A stretch of 64,000 nt of DNA from Pseudomonadota bacterium (GCA_021324885.1 JAJPIF010000003.1:1-64000); one strand, 5' to 3'; numbered from the stretch's first letter, positions 1-7,793 are shown. Translations and numbers: made by a program. Notes: generated by a model from the letters alone, not told the origin.

Positions 1-58
1 CCTCCAGCTGCTTGCGGTCTGCCGCCTTCACTTCCACTCCACCTGCTCTTACGCTCAT
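1..58 (-). CDS. N-terminal start of a truncated ORF, possibly an IS630-type transposase
   Basis: An ATG at 58-56 on the minus strand opens a reading frame that runs off the left edge. The visible peptide begins MSVRAGGVEVKAADRKQLE. The short charged start followed by a helix resembles the first residues of IS630-family transposases, but 19 residues are too few for a firm assignment. The lower GC of the next 700 bases and the broken ATPase beyond fit an accessory edge. It could equally be the start of any unrelated small protein. Confidence 0.3.
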   Translation of the reverse strand, partial: MSVRAGGVEVKAADRKQLE

Positions 59-127
59 GCTGCATAGACGAACAAGACCTGTATTTAATTCAGAGACGGG
101 ACACTAGAGAGCGCCGGGGCTTCTGGA

Positions 128-694
128 CTATTGCTCCAAACCCAGGTCTTGATAGAGTGCCTCGAAGCATTCTTTCCGAGCGATCATGAATTTGTCCAGA
201 ACTGCGTACCAATCAAGCTCAGATTCCTTTTCGCCTTTCGGTTCGTCGGAGTAATGGCGGAACAGAATCACCCGAACGGCGTCATTAAGTTCGTGAATTT
301 TGCCGACAGCCCTTTTAGAGAATAAGTAGTTGGTTTGGTCCGTAGTGGCCATCCAGGCGTTCACCAATTCAAGATATTTGCTGTCGTGAACGTCATACTT
401 TTCTTTGTCAGAGTGAATCTGCTGAATCTGAGAAGCCAACCGGTGTAGTTCCTTCAAGTTAGAGATGCGAGAATCAAATCTTTGCTGACGAACCCAGTAC
501 CGGTGCTGAATCCTCGGAGATATCCATGCGGTTAGGAGACTACTAACAATACCACTGGTCAAACCGATACCGATTAATGGCGCTAGGTAATTGAAGATAT
601 AGCTGGAAACAGCGGCGAGACCGCCAAAGGTGCCTGCCGGAATATGAGTTGGCTGAGGAACCGGGGTGGAAGGAAGTGGACTCGGCTGGCTCAT
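128..694 (-). CDS. Hypothetical protein with N-terminal membrane segment
   Basis: This 188-residue protein matches no family I recognise. It has a Pro/Ser/Thr-rich N-terminus (about residues 1-20), one long or two short hydrophobic segments (about 20-60, rich in Gly, Ile, Leu), then a soluble, charged, mostly helical region ending in DLGLEQ. The layout suggests a membrane-anchored cytoplasmic helical domain. Its base composition is visibly more A+T-rich than the rest of the window, which suggests recent acquisition. The ATG at 694 was preferred; an in-frame GTG at 727 would add 11 residues. Neither start has a good Shine-Dalgarno sequence. Confidence 0.6.
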   Translation of the reverse strand: MSQPSPLPSTPVPQPTHIPAGTFGGLAAVSSYIFNYLAPLIGIGLTSGIVSSLLTAWISPRIQHRYWVRQQRFDSRISNLKELHRLASQIQQIHSDKEKYDVHDSKYLELVNAWMATTDQTNYLFSKRAVGKIHELNDAVRVILFRHYSDEPKGEKESELDWYAVLDKFMIARKECFEALYQDLGLEQ

Positions 695-984
695 CGTTCT
701 AAAAAAAATGCTCCCGATTTTATTCACTTGTCAATAAGCGAAACATCTGCACGAATCGAAACACTACTCCATTTTCTTTTTGGGTTGCTTCTGAAGCGCG
801 GGACCTGGTCCATCGTGGTCAATAGCTATGAGAATCAGGGGCAGGTCTTCAGCCCGTGCCTCCGCGACGTGCCGCTTGGCGTCCGTCATCCTCGGTCCGC
901 GATCGGTTAAAAACACGCCCAGACGGTCGCTTGGCACGACAAGTACGCTGAGGCTGGAGGCGGCCCATGCCGGCAGCGGGCGGA

Positions 985-1354
985 TGATGCGGGAGATGGC
1001 CGAAAGCCTGGAATTGCTCGCCGCCACACGTTCGTTGCTGGTCGTCTGCGAAGACCTGCATAACAGCGACCGTTCCACCGTTGACCTGATCGCTTGCCTG
1101 GCCAGACGGCGCGAACCCGCGCGCCTGATGATGGTCGCTACCTATCGGAGCACCGAGCGCAGCCGGGCCGTGCGGCGGGTCCGGGCGATCGAGCGGGAGT
1201 TGTTGCCCCGGCAAAATTCGCTGGAATCGAGCCTGTTGAACGAAGCTGCGGTTGCCCAATATCTGCGCTATCGTACGGGTAAAGACAAGGTGCCGCTGGC
1301 GCTGACTTCTGAGGTGTCCGGCACACTGGTGGCAATCCGATGTTTATCGCCGCA
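985..1354 (+). pseudogene. Remnant of a STAND/AAA-type ATPase (adenylate cyclase/LuxR-associated kind)
   Basis: The translation from about 985 shows a Walker B-like stretch (LLVVCEDLHNSDRSTVDL), then LARRREPARLMMVATYRSTE and NEAAVAQYL. These are hallmarks of the large ATPases attached to class III adenylate cyclases or LuxR/BTAD regulators. At about 1321 the reading frame shifts by +2, and the family's next motif appears as TGGNPMFIA (1325-1351). There is no Walker A, no N-terminal effector domain and no C-terminal TPR region. It is therefore a fragment of a gene usually near 1000 codons, broken by a frameshift and ending against the 3' end of the polymerase gene. I see nothing coding in 728-984. 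Confidence 0.75.
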
Positions 1355-1368
1355 CCGGGCGGCTCTAA

Positions 1369-3672
1369 TCAATCCTTTTCAACATCGGTTTCGGGTTGAA
1401 TCAGCTCCTGCTGGACGCGTTCTTCGGGTGGGACGAGATCGGCGGCGTCGAACAGGCCGGGGCGATCCAGGTAGGGTTTGAACTTGTTGTATAGTTCATC
1501 GAGTTTGGCCTGGTAGTATTCGACGTTCTCGTCGGGATGATCCGGATCATAGTCGGCGGCCATTTTCGCGGCGGCGCTGACTTTGACCTTCAATCCCCTG
1601 CCGGTGACGTAATAGGAGATCTGATCGCCGCTGCTGTAGGGACGCGACGCCTTCAGCGCCAGCTCATAGGCGGCCGCGACGTTGCGCCGCTTGCCGCTGA
1701 TTTTCTGCCGGTACACTTCGAGCGAATCCTGAAGCGTGTCGGTCTTCATCAGGTCGCGAATCGGCATCTGGTGCTCAGCGATGCGCCTTTTCCAGCTTTC
1801 CAGCCGCTCGGGTATTTCAGCGCGCCGATCTTCGAGCAGCAAACCGAACATCTCCTCCATGAAGCGGCGCTGAAACCGCTCCAGCCCACGCGACCGCAGC
1901 CCCGATCCGCGAATCGTCAGTTCGCCGGTCTCGTCGAGCAATACGTAATTCTTCATCTTGTAACTGAACATCGCGGGGTAGCGCCCGTCGATCTCCAGCT
2001 TGATTCCCTCGGGCAGCACGCCGGCGAGCGATTCGAGCAGCTTTTCCTGTTCGGATTCGCTTTCGCATCCCGGCGGAGCGACAAAATAGATACCGTCGGT
2101 ATCGACCTCGATCACCTGGGCGCCGCGCGCCTCGAGCTCCACCATCGCATGCTGGATCAATTCGCGCCCGCGCCGCGTCACCTCCTGCGCCTGCGCGTAA
2201 TCGTTGAAATGGCCCATCGAGAATCCAAGGTAGCCGTAAAACGAGTTGACGAGGATTTTGAAAGTCTGCTGGAGCGCCTCCATGTAGCGGCGTTCGTTAC
2301 CCTGGAGTTCGCGCACGGCGCCTTTGGCCTGCACCCTGAATTTGCGCAATTCGGCGAGCATCCTGAGGAACACACGCAGACGATCCGAGCCCGGTCCCAG
2401 TCCGAATTGCAGCATCAGCGAGGGGTAAAGTGAAGTGACGTCGCAATGCGCGACCGCGTGCGCAACGCCCAGGCGGCGCACCTCCGTATGGCCGCCGGCA
2501 AACGCGATCGGTTCGCCCGGCACCGGCACGCTATGGTTCTGCGCCAGATAGGCGCGCAGCAAAAGCGAGTCGATCTTGGTGGCGTTGCCGCGCAGGATGA
2601 CGTTTTGGTACGAATACGGGAAAATCTGCGCCTGCACGAAATAACTGAGCGACAGCATTTCCGCGAGCTTCCCGACCTGGCGGGCGTTGTCCAGAGCGAT
2701 CTCCCGCAGCGCCGCCGGATTGGCCATGAAGTCGTTGACCCGCTCGGGTTCGATATAGGTGCGCCCCGGATGGACGAGCTTGAAATGGCGCTCGATCTCT
2801 TCAAGGCCGAAGCCCTCCAGCGCGCGGCTGGAAATATCGTAATGCTGCGCCAGCATCCAGGTATCGACCACGCTGCGCCCATAAATATCGAAGCGGCGAT
2901 AGGCGATCGTTCGCTCCGCGATCTGCATCCGCGACGACCGCGCCTTCATCAGGCTGGCGTCGCGTCCGAGCTTGAGGGCGACGCGATTGCGGCGGGCGCG
3001 CGCCTGGATGTAATCGAGCCCGAAGCGCAACAGGTTGTGCCCCTCGATCACGTCGGGGTCGCGCTCGCGAACGATCGCCACCAGCTGCTCGAGCATCGCT
3101 CTTTCGTCCATCTCCGACGCCATCAGCACGCGCTCGAAGCCGCGTGAATCTGTAATCGCGATCGCCGCGATGCGATCGCCCTCGCGCGCGCCGGAGGGAA
3201 ATTCGAATCCCGGGGTGATGCAAGCCTGCACGTCGATCTGCATCCGATGGAGATGCTCGAACTCCAGGCCGACGAAAAAGGTCATCCCACTAAGCAGCAG
3301 AAATTGCTCGACCGGATCGGTCAGCACGAAATAGGGGATTTCATTGCCGCCCGCGTCCGCCTTGCGCAGATGGCGCTTGGCGGCGTCCAGGGCCGCGGCA
3401 GTATCGAACGTGGCGAGATGGCGGAGTGCGAAGTCTCCTTCCAGTTCGCGGATGGAGTGCGGCGCGGCCAGCGTGGACAGCAGCGACGGGTCGCCCAGCA
3501 GGATAAAGAACTGCGCCGGCGCGCTTTCCCGCGTCAGCTTGCCGTCGACGCGGCGGAAGATCTCGGCGTTGCGCGCGCCGATTTCAACCGCGACGATTGC
3601 GGGCCGCTCGGTGGTGCCGAACAGCAATCGGTTGCGGTAAAACTCGGCGGCGATTTCCTGGTAGCGCGTCAT
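1369..3672 (-). CDS. Family B DNA polymerase with degraded exonuclease motifs
   Basis: This 767-residue protein is a short bacterial PolB-type DNA polymerase. Polymerase motif A (DVTSLYPS, D411), motif B (KILVNSFYG, about 472-480) and motif C (EVDTDG, D524 and D526) are intact, so nucleotide addition is plausible. The 3'-5' exonuclease motifs are not intact. Exo I, normally DxE, reads IDVQA (D147, Q149). Exo II has G218 where the family has Asp (HNLLRFGLDYI). Exo III has N329 where the second Asp is expected (IALDNAR). It probably synthesises DNA without proofreading, perhaps in repair or translesion synthesis. The ATG at 3672 was chosen; an upstream TTG at 3690 is in frame. It stands alone, with its 3' end against a pseudogene. 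Confidence 0.88.
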   Translation of the reverse strand: MTRYQEIAAEFYRNRLLFGTTERPAIVAVEIGARNAEIFRRVDGKLTRESAPAQFFILLGDPSLLSTLAAPHSIRELEGDFALRHLATFDTAAALDAAKRHLRKADAGGNEIPYFVLTDPVEQFLLLSGMTFFVGLEFEHLHRMQIDVQACITPGFEFPSGAREGDRIAAIAITDSRGFERVLMASEMDERAMLEQLVAIVRERDPDVIEGHNLLRFGLDYIQARARRNRVALKLGRDASLMKARSSRMQIAERTIAYRRFDIYGRSVVDTWMLAQHYDISSRALEGFGLEEIERHFKLVHPGRTYIEPERVNDFMANPAALREIALDNARQVGKLAEMLSLSYFVQAQIFPYSYQNVILRGNATKIDSLLLRAYLAQNHSVPVPGEPIAFAGGHTEVRRLGVAHAVAHCDVTSLYPSLMLQFGLGPGSDRLRVFLRMLAELRKFRVQAKGAVRELQGNERRYMEALQQTFKILVNSFYGYLGFSMGHFNDYAQAQEVTRRGRELIQHAMVELEARGAQVIEVDTDGIYFVAPPGCESESEQEKLLESLAGVLPEGIKLEIDGRYPAMFSYKMKNYVLLDETGELTIRGSGLRSRGLERFQRRFMEEMFGLLLEDRRAEIPERLESWKRRIAEHQMPIRDLMKTDTLQDSLEVYRQKISGKRRNVAAAYELALKASRPYSSGDQISYYVTGRGLKVKVSAAAKMAADYDPDHPDENVEYYQAKLDELYNKFKPYLDRPGLFDAADLVPPEERVQQELIQPETDVEKD

Positions 3673-3738
3673 TCGCTGCGATGCAGCCAAGATTGTAGCG
3701 CCGCAAGCCGCCGGGTCACAGACGGCCGGGCGGATGCT

Positions 3739-4866
3739 CTACTGGATCCCGTAAAGACGCGCGGCGTTGTCGCGCACTATCCTGCGCTTGAGGTCGGCGG
3801 AAAGATCCGCGAAATCCTTCGCGATCTGCTCGCGCGAATGCGGGAAGGTGCCCTCGGTGTGCGGATAGTCGGAGCCCCACATCAAGCCGTCCGCGTTGAG
3901 CATCGGCAGATGCATCAGGCCCGCCTTGTCGTCCTCGAAGGTGTGATAGAACTGGCGGCGCGCGTAGAAGCTGGGCTTTTCCTCCAGCTTGGGCTCCAGC
4001 CAATGATGATGATCTTCCCACCAGTGATCCATCAGCCGGGTGACGGCGGCGATCCAGCCGATCCCGCCCTCGACGATCACGAAGCGCAGCTTCGGATAAG
4101 ATGCGGCTACCCCCGAGGAGATCAAACTCGCGAAGGTGCGGAGCTGTCCGGCGATTTTCAGATGCACGGTGGCCATCATGGTGCCGCCGGCGGTAGGCAG
4201 AAACTCCTGGGGGTCGAAGCGCTCGGTTGCAGCATTGTGGAATGCGACCGGCAGTCCGAGGTCCTGGAGCGCCGCCCACAACGGCGCGTTGCGCGGGTCG
4301 CCATAGGGAATCCTGGGCATGTCGGCCGGCAGCAGCACCGACTTCAGTCCCAGTTTCGCGCAGCGCTCGGCCTCCTCGATTGCCCACTGAACGGGCTCAC
4401 CCCACGGCAGCATTCCCGCGCCGAGGATCCGGTCAGGTGCTGCCGCGCAATATTCGCTCAGCCAGGTGTTGTAGGCGCGCAGGCATTCGCGCCGGTATTC
4501 GAGATCGGGGGCGGCGTAAACGAACATCGCGTCGTTGGGGTACACGACCTCGGCGCTGAGGTTGTCGAGGTCCTGATCCTTAAGGCGCAGCAGCGGATCG
4601 AGCGCGCCCGGCCTTACGTTCGCGTAGCGGTTGTGATTGCGCGACAGGATTGGTTTGCCCTCGGCCTTCTCATTGGCCATCGTGCCAATCAAGTCGGTCG
4701 CCGCCGTGGGCTCAACGCCGTCAATGCACAGGTAGTCGGCGTCCTCGCGCGACTCGACGTGGGGCGCGCGATCGCGGAACCGCTTATCCATCCGGGTGAC
4801 CCACAGGTCCGGCGGTTCCATCACATGGCCGTCGGCGGAAATAAATTTTGATTGGTCGAGGCTCAT
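3739..4866 (-). CDS. Amidohydrolase-2 family metal-dependent hydrolase
   Basis: This 375-residue protein has the amidohydrolase-2 (PF04909) layout: an N-terminal metal motif in SADGHVMEPPDLW, a central TIM-barrel His in PVAFHNA, a VIVEGGIGW strand, and a C-terminal metal Asp in WGSDYPHTEGTFPHS. Family members are decarboxylases or hydrolases of cyclic and aromatic carboxylates; the substrate here cannot be read. A GAGGGA ribosome binding site lies just upstream of the ATG at 4866. It is transcribed in the same direction as the GrdB-like selenoprotein gene upstream. A second member of the family lies at 14288. Confidence 0.88.
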   Translation of the reverse strand: MSLDQSKFISADGHVMEPPDLWVTRMDKRFRDRAPHVESREDADYLCIDGVEPTAATDLIGTMANEKAEGKPILSRNHNRYANVRPGALDPLLRLKDQDLDNLSAEVVYPNDAMFVYAAPDLEYRRECLRAYNTWLSEYCAAAPDRILGAGMLPWGEPVQWAIEEAERCAKLGLKSVLLPADMPRIPYGDPRNAPLWAALQDLGLPVAFHNAATERFDPQEFLPTAGGTMMATVHLKIAGQLRTFASLISSGVAASYPKLRFVIVEGGIGWIAAVTRLMDHWWEDHHHWLEPKLEEKPSFYARRQFYHTFEDDKAGLMHLPMLNADGLMWGSDYPHTEGTFPHSREQIAKDFADLSADLKRRIVRDNAARLYGIQ

Positions 4867-5041
4867 GGCATTCCCTCTTCAAAGCCGCACGTCCTTAGGC
4901 TGTCTGTTTCGTGAGTAATCCAAAGGGCGCGCCGAGGTCAACCAAGGCCAAATCGCTCCTTCGCACATATATCCCGTGTCCCCACCAGGCCTCTGGTTCT
5001 CCTGATGGGAGATGAGGTAGAGGTTCGGGTCCGCGCGTCAT

Positions 5042-5060
5042 AGCGGGCACGGCGCCCGCT
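5042..5060 (-). terminator. Hairpin immediately after the GrdB-like gene
   Basis: A perfect 7-bp stem (AGCGGGC/GCCCGCT) with a 5-nt loop abuts the TAA stop of the selenoprotein gene. It has no clear U-tract on the minus strand, so it is either a weak intrinsic terminator or a 3'-end stabiliser. Confidence 0.4.
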
Positions 5061-5969
5061 TTACTGCGTTTCTCGGCATACCGGGCATTGCTCCGGGTCC
5101 GCCGCTTTCTCCGCCAGGATTCGATCTTCTTCGGTCTGATACTGCGGGGTGTCGAGGCGTTCCGTGCGATCGTCCTGGCCGCTGAATGCTTCGAGCTTCC
5201 AAGCTTCGTCCTCCGACCAGATGAATGGCAGCATCTTGACCGACCCGGGTGTGGCCAGCGACTCGAAGGCTTCAAGCGCCTCGCGCATGATTTCGCGCTG
5301 GAGTTGCGGCTGATGCGGTTTGCCGGTGGTATGGCCCAGCGGGAAGTCAAGGAATGCGGCGCGTGGCGGATTGACGGCGCGGGTGATGTCGAGCGCGCTG
5401 GACATACATAGAGTCGGGATGCCGGCGGCTTCGGCGGCGCGGGCAATCAGTCCGACGGACTGATGGCATACCGGTCAGACCGGCACCAGCAGCGCGAGGT
5501 CCGCGCGTTCGGCCAGCAATCTTTGAGTGATGCGGGGCGCCAGCTCTTCGCGCACGCGCCGGGCCGAATAGATCCCGCCCATGAACGTATAGGCGTAATC
5601 GGCCAGTTCACCGATAAAACCCTCGCACACCAGGGCGCGCAAGGTATCGATTGGAAAGACCACGTTGGGGTCCGCGCGTGCGTCGGTCTTGTCGTAGGCG
5701 AAATGCGAGATCCGCAAATCGCTGGTCCGCACTGTTTTGGGAATCGCGCGCAAGCTGGTGTCGTCCCTGTGATGGAACGCGATCTGGCCGGCGGCGTAGA
5801 TGCCGCCGGAAGCGATTAGCGCCAGGCGCGAATGCGCCAGCGGCTTGCTCAGCGCCTGCCACGGCGGCGGTCCGGGATTGATAACCCATTGATAGGGTTG
5901 GTACCCGAGCTTTGCGTACTGATTGCGAATGCGCGGTATGTATTGCACTGGTCCCATCGGCAATTCCAT
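5061..5969 (-). CDS. GrdB-like (glycine/sarcosine/betaine reductase selenoprotein B family) selenoprotein, in-frame UGA
   Basis: Reading UGA 5477-5475 as Sec gives one 302-residue protein, with U165 in VPVUPVCHQS. Both halves belong to the short family related to glycine/sarcosine/betaine reductase subunit B: SHFAYDKTDARADPNVVFP and AYTFMGGIYS before the UGA, GIPTLCMSSALDITRAVNPP and FLDFPLGHTTG after it. In GrdB the Sec carries out reductive cleavage; the substrate of the short family is unknown. U165-P-V-C168 is mirrored by a C-terminal C295-P-V-C298, which could form an internal relay. A SECIS-like hairpin follows the UGA. The start was taken at MELPMGPVQY from family resemblance; its ribosome binding site is weak, and upstream TTG 6029 is also in frame. 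It is divergent from the UGSC operon. Confidence 0.9.
5446..5464 (-). promoter_or_regulatory. SECIS-like hairpin of the GrdB-like selenoprotein
   Basis: Ten nucleotides after the UGA the mRNA can form a perfect 8-bp stem (AUCAGUCC/GGACUGAU) closed by the 3-nt loop GUC. UGA-to-loop distance is 18 nt and the loop opens with G-U, matching the bacterial SECIS consensus recognised by SelB (short upper stem, guanosine at loop start, 16-37 nt from the UGA). It lies inside the coding sequence. Confidence 0.8.
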
Positions 5970-6034
5970 ATTAGCCGTTTCGCGACTCCATTTGCAGGCG
6001 GCTCTCCTTTGGATTGACGCCGCGGCCAAGGCGG

Positions 6035-6049
6035 GTCTATGTCATAGAC
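6035..6049. promoter_or_regulatory. Perfect palindrome in the divergent selenoprotein promoter region
   Basis: GTCTATG-T-CATAGAC is a 15-nt inverted repeat with 7-bp arms in the 117-nt gap between the GrdB-like gene and the UGSC-partner gene. A plausible plus-strand -35 (TTGACG, 6014-6019) precedes it by 16-18 nt, so the palindrome would overlap the -10 (TCTATG or TATGTC). This is the expected position for a repressor operator. The regulator is not identifiable from the window. Confidence 0.5.
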
Positions 6050-6086
6050 AGCCTTATTCCGGGTCGCATCAGGGAGAGGATTGATT

Positions 6087-7115
6087 ATGGCAACCGCGAC
6101 CGATGACCCCATCGAGATGATGTATGAGCGCGGGGTAACCGACGGACTGCCCGTGGTTCCTCCGACCCGGGAGCGCGTCGAGCGGATGCTGGCGGGCGCG
6201 CCCTGGCGCAAGCGCGATGAGTTAATCGGCGTGCTCGGCCCGCAAATGGGCAAGGCGACCGTCGAGAAAGTGGCAATCAACGCGGTGATGGCGGGTTGCA
6301 AGCCGGAGTACTTCCCCGTCGTGCTGGCCGGAGTGGAGGGGTTGTGCGACACGGCCCTTTGCGCGCATGGGCTTAGTATCACGCTGATGTCGGGCGCGCC
6401 GCTGGCGATTATCAACGGCCCGGTGCGCAACCGGATTGGCCTGAACTGCGGCCACAACGCGCTTGGCCATGGGTTTCGCGCCAACGCGACCATCGGCCGC
6501 GCGATGCGCCTGGTGACGATGAATATCGGCGGCGCGCGGCCCCATGGAGTGACCAAGGCAACGATGGGCCATCCGGGCCAGTACAGTTTCCTGGTCGCCG
6601 AAAACGAGGAAATCTCGCCGTGGGAGCCGTTGCACGTCGAGCGCGGTTTTAAGCGGGAGGACTCGACCATCACCTTTTTCGGCGGGACGGGATTTTTCCA
6701 GATCGCCGATTTCGGCAGCAGCACTGCCGAAAAGCTGGTCTCGACGATCGGCGGCACCATGGGCGGCGGGATCAATAATTATCGCGAATATCCCCTGATG
6801 TCCGACACCGTGCTGATCCTGAGCCCAGAGCATGCCCATACGATTGCGCGCGACGGATGGTCGAAGCAGGACGTCAAAAAATATTTGTACGAGACGGTGG
6901 TGCGCCGTCCCGAGGAGCCGCGGCCGGCCCCCCGCGGGCGCGCCGCCAAATGGACGACGGCAGACGGCGCGGTGCGCAAATTCCGCTCCCCTGACACAAT
7001 CATCATAGTAGTGGCGGGCGGTACCGCAGGGCGCCTTTCGGTGGTCATACCGGGATGGGTTTCCGAGGAATTGGCCGGCAGCGCGCCCGTGAGCAAATTG
7101 ATCAGGCTTGAATAG
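6087..7115 (+). CDS. Conserved protein, probable partner of the UGSC selenoprotein
   Basis: This 342-residue soluble protein has no signal peptide or membrane segment. Recognisable conserved blocks are TDGLPVVPPTRERVERML near the start, INAVMAGCKPEYFPVV, a Gly/Asn/Cys-rich core (NGPVRNRIGLNCGHNALG), and a Gly-rich GGTMGGGINNY. I recognise it as a protein that recurs beside UGSC-type selenoproteins, from recall and not from a search; its activity is unknown. The UGSC gene starts 59 bp downstream on the same strand, so co-transcription is likely. ATG 6087 follows AGGGAGAGG; the TTG at 6081 is less likely. The conserved Cys residues could exchange electrons with the Sec protein, which is inference. 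Confidence 0.75.
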   Translation: MATATDDPIEMMYERGVTDGLPVVPPTRERVERMLAGAPWRKRDELIGVLGPQMGKATVEKVAINAVMAGCKPEYFPVVLAGVEGLCDTALCAHGLSITLMSGAPLAIINGPVRNRIGLNCGHNALGHGFRANATIGRAMRLVTMNIGGARPHGVTKATMGHPGQYSFLVAENEEISPWEPLHVERGFKREDSTITFFGGTGFFQIADFGSSTAEKLVSTIGGTMGGGINNYREYPLMSDTVLILSPEHAHTIARDGWSKQDVKKYLYETVVRRPEEPRPAPRGRAAKWTTADGAVRKFRSPDTIIIVVAGGTAGRLSVVIPGWVSEELAGSAPVSKLIRLE

Positions 7116-7174
7116 GCGGTGTGAAAATCGCTATGCAGGATTGGACAGGGATTTATGCAAAAGGAGGCGCGTGA

Positions 7175-7717
7175 ATGGCAGACGATATTCTGGACCCGAC
7201 TGGTTTTGACAGCAGCCAGCCGGCCAAACCGATGGCCAAGCGTCTGGATACTCTGAAAGGCAAAAAAATCGGCCTGCTGGATATCGGTTTCCCCAACGGC
7301 GGCGTCTTCCTGGATCGGGTCGAGGAGCTGCTCAAGACCAGGTATGGCGTAGCTGAAACGATGCGGCGCGCCAAGCCCAGCCCCGCCCGCCCGGCCAAGG
7401 ACGAAGTGCGAAAGGAGTTGATCGAGGGCTGCGACGCAATCGTCGAAGGCCTGAGCAGTTGAGGGTCGTGCATGTCGTGCAGTTCGCACGACACCGCATA
7501 CTTTGAGGAGCAGGGGGTGCCGACGGCAAACGTCGCCACCACCGAATTCCGCGAGGCCGGCCGGATCCAGTACACCAATCTCGGCTTTCCCGACTATGAC
7601 ATCGTTTTCGTGCCGCATCCAATCTTTCCCCAGACCCGGGAAGAGACATTTGCCAAGGCGGACGCCGTGGTCGAAGAGATCGTAAAGCGGCTGACCCAAG
7701 AACAGGGCAAACGCTGA
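7175..7717 (+). CDS. UGSC-motif selenoprotein, in-frame UGA
   Basis: Reading UGA 7460-7462 as Sec joins two half-frames into a 180-residue protein with the motif U96-G-S-C99-M-S-C102 followed by HDTAYFEEQGVPT. This is the diagnostic motif of the UGSC (seleno)protein family. The N-terminal half (KIGLLDIGFPNGG...GCDAIVEGLSS) looks like a Rossmann-type beta-alpha fold that places the Sec at the end of a strand; the C-terminal half (GFPDYDIVFVPHPIFPQ...) completes it. The U-x2-C-x2-C arrangement suggests a thiol/selenol redox centre; the substrate is unknown. AAGGAGG lies 7 nt before the ATG. A SECIS-like hairpin follows the UGA and a strong terminator follows the gene. A caller treating UGA as stop would report a 95-residue and an 81-residue ORF. 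Confidence 0.93.
7474..7492 (+). promoter_or_regulatory. SECIS-like hairpin of the UGSC selenoprotein
   Basis: Eleven nucleotides after the UGA lies a perfect 7-bp stem (GUCGUGC/GCACGAC) with the loop AGUUC. The loop begins 18 nt after the UGA and has G-U at positions 2-3, as expected for a bacterial SECIS. A second GUCGUGC at 7465-7471 could pair alternatively and form a competing structure with a larger loop. Confidence 0.82.
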
Positions 7718-7747
7718 AGTTCTCCCCCTTGCCGTGGCTAAAGTCGG

Positions 7748-7793
7748 CGGCGGCCGCGGACCGGCAAAGGTCTTGCGCGGCCGCCGCGCTTTT
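7748..7793 (+). terminator. Strong intrinsic terminator of the UGSC operon
   Basis: An 11-bp GC stem (CGGCGGCCGCG at 7748-7758 with CGCGGCCGCCG at 7776-7786) is followed by a short T-run at 7790-7793, 30 nt after the UGSC stop. It would end the partner-UGSC transcript before the convergent membrane protein gene. Confidence 0.7.

Noticed and set aside
3247-4851. 534-codon frame antisense to the polymerase and amidohydrolase genes
   Set aside because: It spans two genes with clear catalytic motifs on the other strand and has no motif of its own.
7175-7462. Two separate small genes (95 and 81 codons) instead of one UGA-containing gene
   Set aside because: The two frames are exactly in phase across a single TGA, the second half has no ribosome binding site and its conserved motif straddles the TGA. 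One selenoprotein gene explains all of it.
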